This document shows positions 28,498 to 37,230 of a stretch of DNA of 64,000 nucleotides, in pieces. This DNA is from Burkholderiales bacterium (GTDB taxonomy: Bacteria; Pseudomonadota; Gammaproteobacteria; Burkholderiales; SG8-39). Below the pieces are notes generated by a model. It saw only the letters and a program-made list of their open reading frames with translations, was not told the DNA's origin and ran no database searches. Made by a program: the position numbers and the translations under genes. The first letter of the stretch is position 1. Each line of letters opens with the position of its first letter. The stretch covers positions 1 through 64,000 of the forward strand of contig JACZJT010000021.1 of NCBI GenBank assembly GCA_014860445.1, in the 5' to 3' direction.

Positions 28498-30270
28498 TCA
28501 ATTGCGCGCGTAGCGGTTGCAGAAACGCAGCGCCTCGGAATAGGGGAACACGTCCTGCATCTGCTCAGCGGCGATGCGCTGCTGTACCGCCTTCCAGTAT
28601 CCTGCATCGAGCAGGTCGGCGTGACGCCGCATGAAAGACTTGCGCACCCGATCATCCGTCAGCAGAAACGTTGAAAATTCCTCCGGGAATATGTCGTTGG
28701 GTGCGACCGAATACCAGGGCTCGGCTGCGAATTCCTGCTCTTCCGTCTGCGGCTTTGGCAGAAGCCGGAAATTGCAATTGCTCAGGTAGTCGATTTCATC
28801 GTAGTCGTAGAACACCACGCGGCCATAGCGGGTCACGCCGAAATTCTTGAACAGCAGGTCGCCGGGGAAAATATTGGCGGAGGCCAGCTGCTTGATCGCC
28901 AATCCGTATTCGTCGATTGCGCCGTCGCGCGCGTCCCCGTCCGCCTTGTCCAGGAAAATATTCAGCGGCACCATGCGCCGCTCGATATACATGTGCTTGA
29001 TCACGATGGTCTCGCCCTCTTCCGCTACGAGAGAAGGTGCGAGCGTGCGCAGTTCCTCCATCAATGCCGGTGAAAACCGTTTTCGAGGAAATGCGACTTC
29101 GGAATACTCAAGCGTGTCGGCCATGCGTCCTACGCGGTCATGGTGTTTTACCAGCCAGTACTTTTCCTTGACCATCTGGCGCGTGACCTCCTTCGGCGGC
29201 GCGATCACGTCCTTGATGACCTTGAACACATAAGGATACGACGGCAGCGTGAACACCGACATTACCAGCCCGCGTATCCCGGGCGCAGTGACGAAGTCGT
29301 CGCTGGAATGGCGCAGGTGGTGCAGAAAATCACGGTAAAAAAGATTCTTGCCGTGTTTTTGCAAACCGATCAGGGTGTAGATTTCCCACTGCGGCTTGTA
29401 CGGCAGCATCCCCTGGAGAAAATGCACGTACGCCGAAGGCACTTCCATGTCCACCAGGAAGTAGGCGCGGTTGGTGCTGAAAAAGATATCGAGTTGACGG
29501 CGCTCGAGCAGCACCGTGTCCAGGTACAGCTTGCCCTCGGCGTTGTTGAGAACCGGAATGACGAAGGGAAAATCCTGATTGCCGTTGATCATCTTGCCTA
29601 CGAGGTAGGCGCCCTTGTTGCGGTAGAACAGCGACGACAGGATCTGAATCTGGTGATTCGCCTCAAGGTGCAGCGGCCGCGGCAGCATATCGCGCCACAT
29701 GCGCAGCACGCAGCGCAGATCGCGGCGCAGATCGGCGAAGGGGCGCTGCAGCCCGATGTCCCGCAGCATGCGCGCCACGGTCGGGCGAAAGCCGTATTTT
29801 CCCGGGTAGTAGGAGCGATACGACGGAGGATCCGAATCGATATGCTCGGTCGATACCGCCGGGCGCACGAAAATGAAATTGTTGTTGAAATAGGTCCGAT
29901 GCAGGATCTTGCAGCACACCGAGTTGAAGAAGGTCTCCGCACATTCGGGCTGCTTGTGATAGGTCAGCAGGCCGATGTAGTGCAGCTTGATTTTCTGCCA
30001 CGCGGCGTCATCGCGCGATTCAGGCAAAAATCCGCGTTCGATGTGCTCGACCGCCTCCATTACGCGCTTGTCGTAGAAATCGATGCGTTCGCGCGACGCC
30101 TTCTGCACGGCTGGCCAGTTGCCGGTTTCGAAATGACGCTTGGCCGCCTGGCAGGCCTCGCGAAAAATCCGGTAGTGCTTGTTGAAGCCCTGCAGCATTA
30201 CCTGCGCGACGCTCAGTGTCAGGTCCTTCTGCTCGGATGCCGGAGGAAACGGCGGTAACGGCTGCTGCAT
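28498..30270 (-). CDS. aceK: isocitrate dehydrogenase kinase/phosphatase
   Basis: AceK phosphorylates and dephosphorylates isocitrate dehydrogenase, sending carbon into the glyoxylate bypass when the enzyme is inactivated. The 590-residue length and the FFSTNRAYFLVDMEVPSAYV, VIKDVIAPPKEVT and GRVVFYDYDEIDYL segments are typical. It usually sits with aceB and aceA, but here stands alone, converging on the EF-G-like gene. Its presence implies that icd and a glyoxylate bypass exist elsewhere in this genome. Confidence 0.95.
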   Translation of the reverse strand: MQQPLPPFPPASEQKDLTLSVAQVMLQGFNKHYRIFREACQAAKRHFETGNWPAVQKASRERIDFYDKRVMEAVEHIERGFLPESRDDAAWQKIKLHYIGLLTYHKQPECAETFFNSVCCKILHRTYFNNNFIFVRPAVSTEHIDSDPPSYRSYYPGKYGFRPTVARMLRDIGLQRPFADLRRDLRCVLRMWRDMLPRPLHLEANHQIQILSSLFYRNKGAYLVGKMINGNQDFPFVIPVLNNAEGKLYLDTVLLERRQLDIFFSTNRAYFLVDMEVPSAYVHFLQGMLPYKPQWEIYTLIGLQKHGKNLFYRDFLHHLRHSSDDFVTAPGIRGLVMSVFTLPSYPYVFKVIKDVIAPPKEVTRQMVKEKYWLVKHHDRVGRMADTLEYSEVAFPRKRFSPALMEELRTLAPSLVAEEGETIVIKHMYIERRMVPLNIFLDKADGDARDGAIDEYGLAIKQLASANIFPGDLLFKNFGVTRYGRVVFYDYDEIDYLSNCNFRLLPKPQTEEQEFAAEPWYSVAPNDIFPEEFSTFLLTDDRVRKSFMRRHADLLDAGYWKAVQQRIAAEQMQDVFPYSEALRFCNRYARN

Positions 30271-30288
30271 GCTCAGGCTCAGCCGGCG

Positions 30289-30984
30289 CTAAAGCACACG
30301 CACGCCGTCTTCGAATTTTTCCTCTGTGTCGCCCACGTTGAAAGCACTGATCGGGTAGAACGCGCGAAAGTCCGTCTCCACCCTGTCGTAGGGAAAATCC
30401 GACCAGATCCCGTGGTCCTTGACATACTCCATGTGCCGCCGCTGCTTCGCGTCATAGGGCTGGAATATGGCGTCGGAACGGCCGTCGAATTCGGTGGGCA
30501 GCACGCCGAAGCGCGTGCACAGCTCGATGTTGAAGGCCGGCGCCGCCTTTACCCACTCGCCCTCGAGATAAAGCACCGCATAGCCGTGGTGCATGAAATA
30601 GGTGGTGCCGCCCATCAAGGCCTTGAGTTTTTCCGTAGTCAGGTGATTGACCACGTCGGACAGGCCGATGGCGCAGGGGATGCCCAGGGCCCGCGCGGCG
30701 GCCGCAAGCAGGATCGCCTTGGGAATGCAATACGCCGATTTTGCGGTAAGCACATTGCTTGCAACGTATATACCCGGTTCGAGCCGCATGGAAAACGGAT
30801 CGTAGCGTATGCCGTCACGTACCGCGTAATAGAGCTTGATCGCACGATCGATGTCGCTAGATTCTGCGCCTGCCACCTGCTCCGCGTAGCGGCGCACGGC
30901 ATCGCTGGCCGAATCGATGAAGCGCGTGCTCTGCAGGTATTCCGGGCCGGGTTCCGGTTTGGTCTTTGGCGGGGTATGGATCAT
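30289..30984 (-). CDS. transglutaminase-like domain protein
   Basis: This 231-residue cytoplasmic protein has a transglutaminase-like core: the Cys in KSAYCIPKAILLAAAARALG, the His in MHHGYAVLYLEGEWVKAAPAFN. The third position of the triad, usually Asp, is Asn or absent here, so catalysis is uncertain. aceK begins 19 bases after its stop codon, suggesting cotranscription. Function unknown. Confidence 0.8.
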   Translation of the reverse strand: MIHTPPKTKPEPGPEYLQSTRFIDSASDAVRRYAEQVAGAESSDIDRAIKLYYAVRDGIRYDPFSMRLEPGIYVASNVLTAKSAYCIPKAILLAAAARALGIPCAIGLSDVVNHLTTEKLKALMGGTTYFMHHGYAVLYLEGEWVKAAPAFNIELCTRFGVLPTEFDGRSDAIFQPYDAKQRRHMEYVKDHGIWSDFPYDRVETDFRAFYPISAFNVGDTEEKFEDGVRVL

Positions 30985-31011
30985 AGGTCGTTATTGTAGC
31001 AAGTTGCCGGC

Positions 31012-32403
31012 CTATTTCTCTCCGGTCATGTTTTCCGGCCGCACCCATGCGTCGAACTGCTCCGCCGTGACATGACCCAGCGCGAGCGCCGCCTGCTTCA
31101 GACTCGTGCCTTCCCGATGCGCCTTCTTTGCGATTTCGGCCGCCTTGTCGTAGCCGATATGCGGATTCAGCGCGGTCACCAGCATCAGCGAATGCTCCAG
31201 CAGCGCGGCAATGCGCTCGCGCCTCGGTTCAATGCCGGCGGCGCAATGTGTGTCGAAACTCGCTGCGCCGTCGGCCAGCAGGCGCGCGCTTTGCAGGAAA
31301 TTGTGAATGATGAGCGGCTTGAACACATTCAGTTCGAAGTTGCCCGAGGCGCCGCCGATGTTGATCGCAACGTCGTTGCCCATGACCTGGGCACACAGCA
31401 TGGTGAGCGCCTCGGCCTGCGTCGGATTGACCTTGCCCGGCATGATAGAGCTGCCCGGTTCGTTCTCGGGCAGCGACAGCTCGCCGATGCCGCAGCGCGG
31501 ACCGGAGGCGAGCCAGCGCAGGTCGTTGGCGATCTTGTTGAGTGACGCGGCGATGGTCTTGAATGCCCCGTGCGCATGCACCAGGGCGTCATGTGCGGCC
31601 AGCGCCTCGAACTTGTTGCCGGCAGTGACGAACGGCAGCCCGGTGCACCGCGCCAGTTCCTGCGCCACGCGCCGGCCGAACTCCGGATGCGCGTTCATGC
31701 CGGTGCCGACCGCGGTGCCCCCGAGCGCAAGCTCGCACAGATGCGGCAATGCGGCCTGCAGGTGCGCGATGCCGTGTTCGAGCTGGGCCGCATAGCCCGA
31801 GAACTCCTGCCCCAAGGTCAGCGGCGTCGCATCCTGCAGATGGGTGCGCCCGATCTTGACGATGTCCGCAAAGGCGGCCGATTTCCCCGCCAGCGTGTCG
31901 CGCAGGCGGTGCAGTGCCGGCGCCAGCGTCGCGCTGATTGCCTGTACTGCGGCCACGCTCATGGCCGTGGGAAACACGTCGTTGGAGGACTGTCCGCGAT
32001 TGACCTCGTCGTTGGGATGCACCAGGCGCGCCGCGCCGCGCTCGCCGCCCATCAGTTCCGAGGCGCGGTTCGCCAGTACCTCGTTCATGTTCATATTGGT
32101 CTGCGTGCCCGAGCCCGTCTGCCACACCACCAGCGGGAACTCGCCGTCCCACCTGCCCGCGAGCACTTCGTCCGCTGCGGCCACGATGGCTTCGGCCTTG
32201 GTCGTAGCGAGCGCGCCCAGTTCCGCGTTCACTGTCGCGCAGGCGCGCTTGACCAGCGCCAGCGCCAGCAGGAATTCGCGCGGCATGCGCTCGCCGGATA
32301 TGCGGAAATGCGCCAGCGAGCGCTGCGTCTGTGCACCCCACAGGTGTTCCGCGGGCACTTCTATCGGGCCGAAGCTGTCGCGTTCGATGCGGACATTGTC
32401 CAT
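31012..32403 (-). CDS. fumC: class II fumarate hydratase
   Basis: FumC is the iron-independent, oxygen-stable fumarase. The 463-residue protein has [13 protein letters not shown], the signature of the fumarase/aspartase superfamily, and [19 protein letters not shown] near residue 100, as in true fumarases. It ends [11 protein letters not shown]. It lies just upstream of the transglutaminase gene and downstream of dtd on the same strand. Confidence 0.95.
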   Translation of the reverse strand: MDNVRIERDSFGPIEVPAEHLWGAQTQRSLAHFRISGERMPREFLLALALVKRACATVNAELGALATTKAEAIVAAADEVLAGRWDGEFPLVVWQTGSGTQTNMNMNEVLANRASELMGGERGAARLVHPNDEVNRGQSSNDVFPTAMSVAAVQAISATLAPALHRLRDTLAGKSAAFADIVKIGRTHLQDATPLTLGQEFSGYAAQLEHGIAHLQAALPHLCELALGGTAVGTGMNAHPEFGRRVAQELARCTGLPFVTAGNKFEALAAHDALVHAHGAFKTIAASLNKIANDLRWLASGPRCGIGELSLPENEPGSSIMPGKVNPTQAEALTMLCAQVMGNDVAINIGGASGNFELNVFKPLIIHNFLQSARLLADGAASFDTHCAAGIEPRRERIAALLEHSLMLVTALNPHIGYDKAAEIAKKAHREGTSLKQAALALGHVTAEQFDAWVRPENMTGEK

Positions 32404-32416
32404 GGTTCCGCCCCTC

Positions 32417-32872
32417 TCAGTTTGGCTCGCCGGGCGCCACGCGCAACCAGATGGTCACCGGACCATCGTTGGTGAGGCTCACTTGCATATGTGCGCCAAA
32501 GCGTCCGGTTTCCACCGCAGCGTGCGCCGCGCGCGCGCGGCCGGCGAAATAGTCGAACAGCCTCTCGCCGTCCGCCGGCGGTGCGGCAGGTGTAAAGCTC
32601 GGGCGCATGCCCTTGTGGGTGTCCGCCGCAAGCGTAAATTGCGGCACCAGCAGCAGACCACCGTGTACATCGCGCAGGCTGAGGTTCATCTTCCCATCTG
32701 CGTCGCCGAATACCCGGTATCCCAGCACGCGCTCGAGCAGGCGGTCGGCTTCGGCTTCAGTGTCGCCACGCTCGGCGCAAACCAGCACCAGCAGGCCCGC
32801 GCCGATCGCACCGACGCCTGCGCCGTCGACTTCGACCTTGGCCCGGGAGACGCGCTGCAACAGCCCGATCAT
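32417..32872 (-). CDS. dtd: D-aminoacyl-tRNA deacylase
   Basis: Dtd removes D-amino acids mischarged on tRNA. The 151-residue protein starts [17 protein letters not shown], has [17 protein letters not shown] (the SQFTL motif, here PQFTL) and NDGPVTIWL (the Gly-Pro motif). Length is typical. It lies 13 bases upstream of fumC and 6 bases downstream of the hydratase stop. Confidence 0.94.
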   Translation of the reverse strand: MIGLLQRVSRAKVEVDGAGVGAIGAGLLVLVCAERGDTEAEADRLLERVLGYRVFGDADGKMNLSLRDVHGGLLLVPQFTLAADTHKGMRPSFTPAAPPADGERLFDYFAGRARAAHAAVETGRFGAHMQVSLTNDGPVTIWLRVAPGEPN

Positions 32873-32878
32873 CGGGCT

Positions 32879-33700
32879 TCAGTCCGTATAGGAGATGGTC
32901 AGATTCTGCAGCGGCAGGCCCTCTATTTCGGTGGACCAGGTTTCGCCCGGTTTCACGGGCAGCGCGTCGGTGAGGGTGCCGGTGGTGATGATTTCGCCTG
33001 CCGCGAGAGGCTGCATGAACGCCTGCTGCGCGAGCAGGTCGGCGAGAAATCCGAGCGCGTACGCCGGGCTGCCGAGCACATTGGCACCGACACCTTCTTG
33101 TTGCTCGACGCCGTTTTTGAGCAGCTTGACTTTGACCAGCGGGAGCGCCCGCGACAGCGCCCGGATATCCTGCTCCCCGATCGGCTGCGGGTCACCGATC
33201 ACAAGATGCGCATGACAGGCCCAGTCGGCGGCGGCGTCTGCAAGCTTGAACTTCCAGTCAAAATGGCTGTGCACGATCTCGACGCCATGCGCAACCCATT
33301 CGACTGAACGCAGCAGTTGTTCCGCGTCCTTGCATCCCACCGGGACCGGTGCGCGCAGCTTGAAGGCGATTTCCGGCTCCATGCGCGGGGACACCGTGCC
33401 GGCCAGCGAAACCAAGGCTTTTCCTTCGCGCGCGACGCTCAGGGTATCGTTATAGACATGCGCCCACATCGGCGCGTCCACGCCATACAGCGCCCAGATC
33501 GTACGGTTGGTGAATCCGATCTTGCGCCCGACCGGCTGGCTGCCTCGGCCACGACGTTGCCGCATCAGTTCCGCCGCGACCTGATAGGCGGCGTCCAGAT
33601 CGAAATCCGGATTGCGCGCGACAATCGAGGCAATCAGCCGGCCCTGATCATGTGCCTGCAGCAACTCCCCTGCGATGTCTTGAATTTGTAGCGGTGACAC
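32879..33700 (-). CDS. 2-keto-4-pentenoate hydratase/4-oxalocrotonate decarboxylase-like protein
   Basis: This 273-residue protein belongs to the fumarylacetoacetase-related hydratase/decarboxylase family of meta-cleavage pathways. It has VGRKIGFTNRTIWALYGVDA, the metal-ligand stretch RMEPEIAFKL, and the C-terminal ITTGTLTDALPVKPGETW. I start at GTG 33700 with an AAGGAG site 8 bases upstream; the open frame continues 72 codons further only because the tandem repeat there lacks stops. No other meta-cleavage genes are adjacent, so its substrate is uncertain. Confidence 0.86.
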   Translation of the reverse strand: MSPLQIQDIAGELLQAHDQGRLIASIVARNPDFDLDAAYQVAAELMRQRRGRGSQPVGRKIGFTNRTIWALYGVDAPMWAHVYNDTLSVAREGKALVSLAGTVSPRMEPEIAFKLRAPVPVGCKDAEQLLRSVEWVAHGVEIVHSHFDWKFKLADAAADWACHAHLVIGDPQPIGEQDIRALSRALPLVKVKLLKNGVEQQEGVGANVLGSPAYALGFLADLLAQQAFMQPLAAGEIITTGTLTDALPVKPGETWSTEIEGLPLQNLTISYTD

Positions 33701-33725
33701 GATCTGCTCCTTGCGGCGTCGGGGC

Positions 33726-33857
33726 GATGTTACGAAGCGAGCGCTGCCGCTCCAGACCGATGTTACGAAGCGAGCGCTGCCGCGCCCGACCGATGTTACG
33801 AAGCGAGCGCTGCCGCGCCCGACCGATGTTACGAAGCGAGCGCTGCCGCGCCCGCTA
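33726..33857. repeat. four tandem 33-bp copies of the end of the GlcG-like gene
   Basis: Four head-to-tail 33-bp units start at 33726, 33759, 33792 and 33825. Units 2 and 3 are identical; unit 1 differs at a few bases near its end; unit 4 is the real 3' end of the GlcG/HbpS-like gene. Each unit carries the codons for Ala-Ala-Leu-Ala-Ser and a TAA stop on the minus strand. The array fills the gap before the hydratase gene. Confidence 0.95.
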
Positions 33858-34230
33858 GGGCAATCTGCTCGTCCTGTGGCGACTGCACGCCGGAGACGCC
33901 AATGCCGCCTACGCATTCGCCTTGATGTACCAGCGGAATGCCGCCCTGCACGGACATGATCGGCATGCTCAGCGTCGACAGCCGGCCAGCGGCAATGCGG
34001 TCCTCCCAGACTTTGGTCGAGCGGCGCGACACTGCCGCGCTGCGCCCTTTCTGAACGGCGTTCTCCGCGTTGGCGGGCGACGCCCCGTCCATGCGCAACA
34101 ACAGCAGCAGGTGCCCGCCGTCATCGAGTATGGCGATGGCGACATTCCATCCGTTGCGCAGCGCTTCGGCCTCGCAGGCTGTCGACATCTTCTTGCAGTC
34201 ATCCAGAGTCAGGCTGGGTTTGCTTTTCAT
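33829..34230 (-). CDS. GlcG/HbpS family heme-binding-like protein
   Basis: This 133-residue protein belongs to the DUF336/GlcG/HbpS family: LTLDDCKKMSTACEAEALRN at the start, VAIAILDDGGHLLLLLRMDG in the middle, and QGGIPLVHQGECVGGIGVSG near the end. Members bind heme or cobalamin or accompany dicarboxylate and diol metabolism genes. Its stop codon lies within the last unit of the tandem repeat. It follows prpE by 2 bases, so the two are probably one transcript. Confidence 0.88.
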   Translation of the reverse strand: MKSKPSLTLDDCKKMSTACEAEALRNGWNVAIAILDDGGHLLLLLRMDGASPANAENAVQKGRSAAVSRRSTKVWEDRIAAGRLSTLSMPIMSVQGGIPLVHQGECVGGIGVSGVQSPQDEQIALAGAAALAS

Positions 34231-34232
34231 GA

Positions 34233-36131
34233 TTACTTTACCGTCATTGCGTCGCGCACCTGCTGCAGCGCGCTTTGGTCCTCGATGGTGGTGAGATCGC
34301 CCGGGTCGCGCCCTTCACAAATCGCCTGGATGGAACGGCGCAGTACCTTGCCGGAGCGGGTCTTGGGCAGCAGGGTCACGAAATGCACCCGCGCCGGCCG
34401 GCCGATGGCGCCGAGTTGCTGGTCCACCGTCTTCATCACCTCGCCCTCGAGCTTCATGCGCCCTTCGCTGCTCGCGATCTGGCCCGGATCCTTGAGTACG
34501 GCAAACGCGATCGGCACCTGTCCCTTAAGCTGGTCGGCCACGCCGATCACCGCCACCTCCGCGATCGCCGGATGCGAACTGATGGCCTCCTCTATCTCGC
34601 GCGTACCCAGGCGGTGTCCGGCGACGTTGATCACGTCGTCGGTGCGGCCGAGTATGAAGTAATAACCGTCCTTGTCGCGTATGCCCCAGTCGAAGGTCGA
34701 GTAAGCCAGCTTGTCGGGTATGGTTTCGAAATAGGTCTTGACGAAACGCTCGTCGTCGCCCCACACAGTGCTCATGCATCCCGGCGGCAGCGGCGGCAGG
34801 ATCGCGACCACGCCTTTCTCGTCCGTGCCCACTTCCTCGCCGGTCGCCTCGTGCAGCAACTTCAGGTTATAGCCGTACATCGGAAAACCGGGGCTGCCGA
34901 ACTTGCGCGGTATGTCTTCCACGCCCATCGGATTGGCGAGGATCGGCCAGCCGGTTTCCGTCTGCCAGTAATTGTCGACGATGGGCCGCCCCAGTCCCTC
35001 CGAAATCCACTGCGCAGTCGGCTGGTCCAGCGGCTCGCCGGCGAGAAACAGAAATTTGAGCGTGGACAGATCGTATTTCTTCAGGAATGCGGGGTCCTGC
35101 TTCTTGAGCACGCGGATCGCGGTGGGCGCGGAAAACATCACCGCAACCTTGTACTTTTCGACGATCTTCCACAGGATGCCGCCGTCCGGACGCACCGGGG
35201 TTCCTTCGTACATGATGGTCGCCATGCCTGCGATCAACGGACCGTAGATGATGTAGGAGTGTCCGACCACCCAGCCGATGTCGGAGGTTGAAAAATAGGT
35301 CTCGCCCGCATTGCCGCAGTAGATGTGTTTCATCGATGCAGCGAGCGCGACCGCGTGTCCGCCGACATCGCGCTGAACCCCTTTGGGCTTTCCGGTCGTG
35401 CCGGAGGTGTACAGAATGTATGAGGGCTCGTTCGATTCGAGCCAGACACAGGGGACCTGCGCGTCCATGTGCTGCGCGCGCAGTTCCGCCCAGTCGAGGT
35501 CGCGTCCCGGGACGCGCGTCATGTCCGGCACCAGACCGCGGTTCACCAGGATCACTTTCTGCGGCGGGAACTTCGACAGACGGATCGCCTCGTCGAGCAA
35601 CGGCTTGTAGGGGACGACTTTGCCGACGCGCGAACCGGCATCGGCGCTGATGATGAGCTTGGGTGTGGCGTCGTCGATGCGGCTCGCCAGGCTGTGCGAG
35701 GCGAAGCCGCCGAACACCACGGAGTGGATGGCGCCGATGCGGGCGCAGGCGAGGATCGCAAAACAGGCTTCCGCGATCATCGGCATGTAGATGAGCACGC
35801 GATCGCCCTTGCCCACGCCCAGACTTTGCATTGCGGCGGCGCAGCGATTCACTTCGGCATGCAATTCGCGAAAGCTGTAGGTCTGCTCGACGTCGGTTTC
35901 GGTTGAGATGAAAATCAGCGCGTTCTGATCCGGCCGGTCTTTAAGGTGGCGATCGACTGCGTTGTAGCAAAGATTGGTCTCGCCTCCCACGAACCACTTG
36001 GCGAAGGGAGGACGGCTGTAATCCAGCACCTTGCCGAACGGTTTGTGCCAGTCGATCATGCCCGCCTGTTCACCCCAGAAACCCTCGGGATCACTGATCG
36101 AGCGTTGATGGAACTCCCGGTAGATGCTCAT
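34233..36131 (-). CDS. prpE: propionyl-CoA synthetase
   Basis: PrpE activates propionate to propionyl-CoA. This 632-residue AMP-forming ligase has [28 protein letters not shown] and the C-terminal [14 protein letters not shown] with the acetylatable Lys. The QRDVGGHAVAL and WVVGHSYIIYGPL segments favour PrpE over Acs. I start at ATG 36131, which has a strong GAGGAGGAG site; the longer open frame overlaps the next gene. It lies 14 kb from prpBCD, with the AcuI-like reductase immediately upstream. Confidence 0.9.
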   Translation of the reverse strand: MSIYREFHQRSISDPEGFWGEQAGMIDWHKPFGKVLDYSRPPFAKWFVGGETNLCYNAVDRHLKDRPDQNALIFISTETDVEQTYSFRELHAEVNRCAAAMQSLGVGKGDRVLIYMPMIAEACFAILACARIGAIHSVVFGGFASHSLASRIDDATPKLIISADAGSRVGKVVPYKPLLDEAIRLSKFPPQKVILVNRGLVPDMTRVPGRDLDWAELRAQHMDAQVPCVWLESNEPSYILYTSGTTGKPKGVQRDVGGHAVALAASMKHIYCGNAGETYFSTSDIGWVVGHSYIIYGPLIAGMATIMYEGTPVRPDGGILWKIVEKYKVAVMFSAPTAIRVLKKQDPAFLKKYDLSTLKFLFLAGEPLDQPTAQWISEGLGRPIVDNYWQTETGWPILANPMGVEDIPRKFGSPGFPMYGYNLKLLHEATGEEVGTDEKGVVAILPPLPPGCMSTVWGDDERFVKTYFETIPDKLAYSTFDWGIRDKDGYYFILGRTDDVINVAGHRLGTREIEEAISSHPAIAEVAVIGVADQLKGQVPIAFAVLKDPGQIASSEGRMKLEGEVMKTVDQQLGAIGRPARVHFVTLLPKTRSGKVLRRSIQAICEGRDPGDLTTIEDQSALQQVRDAMTVK

Positions 36132-36178
36132 CTCCTCCTCCTCATTGCTCTTGATTCTGTATGCTTGAAGCGCAATGG

Positions 36179-37171
36179 CTATGCGGCCAGATCCACCACA
36201 ATGCGACCCTTGGCCTTGCCTTTGATGAAATCGTCGAACACACCCGGCAACTGGTCGAAGGCAACGGTGCGCGTCATGCCGGCGAGGTGCCTGGGCTTCA
36301 TATCGGTGGCGAGGCGCTGCCATACCTGCTGACGCAAGGGCATGGGCGTGTAGCCCGAGTCGATGCCAAGCAGGCTCGCTCCGCGCAGGATGAAAGGCAG
36401 CACCGTGGTGTTGAGCGTGGGGCTCGCCGCGAGTCCGATGCTGGCGATGGTACCGCCCTGGGCCATGCCGCTCGCAATCCATGCAAGAACGTCGCCGCCC
36501 AGGTTGTCCACCGCACCCGCCCACAGAGCCTTGTCCAGCGGCCTTATCTTGCTCAGGTCCAGGCTCTGGCGCAGCTTCACTTCCTTTGCACCCAGGCCTT
36601 TGAGGTAATCGGTCTCGCTTTCCTTGCCCGTCAATGCCACGACCTGGTAGCCCAACCCGGCGAGAATGTCGATGGCGATCGAACCGACCCCGCCGCTGGC
36701 GCCCGATACGATCACCGGCCCGTTTGCCGGCGCAAGACCGTTCACCTCCATGCGCACCACGCCCAGCGCCGCCGTATAGCCCGCGGTGCCCAGGGCCATC
36801 GACTCGAACAGGTTCAGGCCGCGCGGCATCGGCACGACCCAGTCCGCCGGCACGCGCGCATATTCCGCGTAGCCGCCGTGGTGCGCCACGCCGATATCGT
36901 AGCTGGTCGCGATCACGGCATCGCCTTTCTTGAAGCGCGCATCGCTCGATTCGACCACCGTCCCGGAAAGATCGATGCCGCCTACGCAGGGGTAGCGGCG
37001 AATTACCTTGCCCGCCCCGGTCGCGGCAAGCGCGTCCTTGTAATTGACTCCGGAAAAAGCGACGCGCACCACCACCTCGCCCGGGTCCAATTCGTCGCGC
37101 GTCATGTCGACGAACCCGGCGACCGTCTTTTTCTCCACTTCATCGATGCGATAGGCTTTGAATTTTTCCAT
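36179..37171 (-). CDS. acrylyl-CoA reductase-like MDR oxidoreductase (AcuI/YhdH)
   Basis: This 330-residue medium-chain dehydrogenase/reductase has the NADPH-binding VIVSGASGGVGSIAIDILAG and the family features FSGVNYKDALAATG and YPCVGGIDLSGTVVES; it lacks the structural zinc cysteines. It matches the YhdH/YhfP group that includes AcuI, which reduces acrylyl-CoA to propionyl-CoA. The adjacency to prpE supports an acrylate or 3-hydroxypropionate route into propionyl-CoA, but this remains inference. Confidence 0.83.
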   Translation of the reverse strand: MEKFKAYRIDEVEKKTVAGFVDMTRDELDPGEVVVRVAFSGVNYKDALAATGAGKVIRRYPCVGGIDLSGTVVESSDARFKKGDAVIATSYDIGVAHHGGYAEYARVPADWVVPMPRGLNLFESMALGTAGYTAALGVVRMEVNGLAPANGPVIVSGASGGVGSIAIDILAGLGYQVVALTGKESETDYLKGLGAKEVKLRQSLDLSKIRPLDKALWAGAVDNLGGDVLAWIASGMAQGGTIASIGLAASPTLNTTVLPFILRGASLLGIDSGYTPMPLRQQVWQRLATDMKPRHLAGMTRTVAFDQLPGVFDDFIKGKAKGRIVVDLAA

Positions 37172-37230
37172 GCTGATACGCCCTTAAATTTGTATGCGTT
37201 GAATACTGAATCCCGACCCTGGCACGCGAC

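Noticed and set aside
33726-33857. Possible CRISPR array
   Set aside because: Units are contiguous with no spacers and derive from a gene end, so this is a tandem repeat.
33701-33916. N-terminal extension of the hydratase
   Set aside because: It reads through the tandem repeat and the end of another gene; GTG at 33700 has the proper ribosome-binding site.
36132-36524. Longer N terminus for prpE
   Set aside because: It overlaps the reductase gene, has no similarity to the family, and the strong ribosome-binding site is at 36131.
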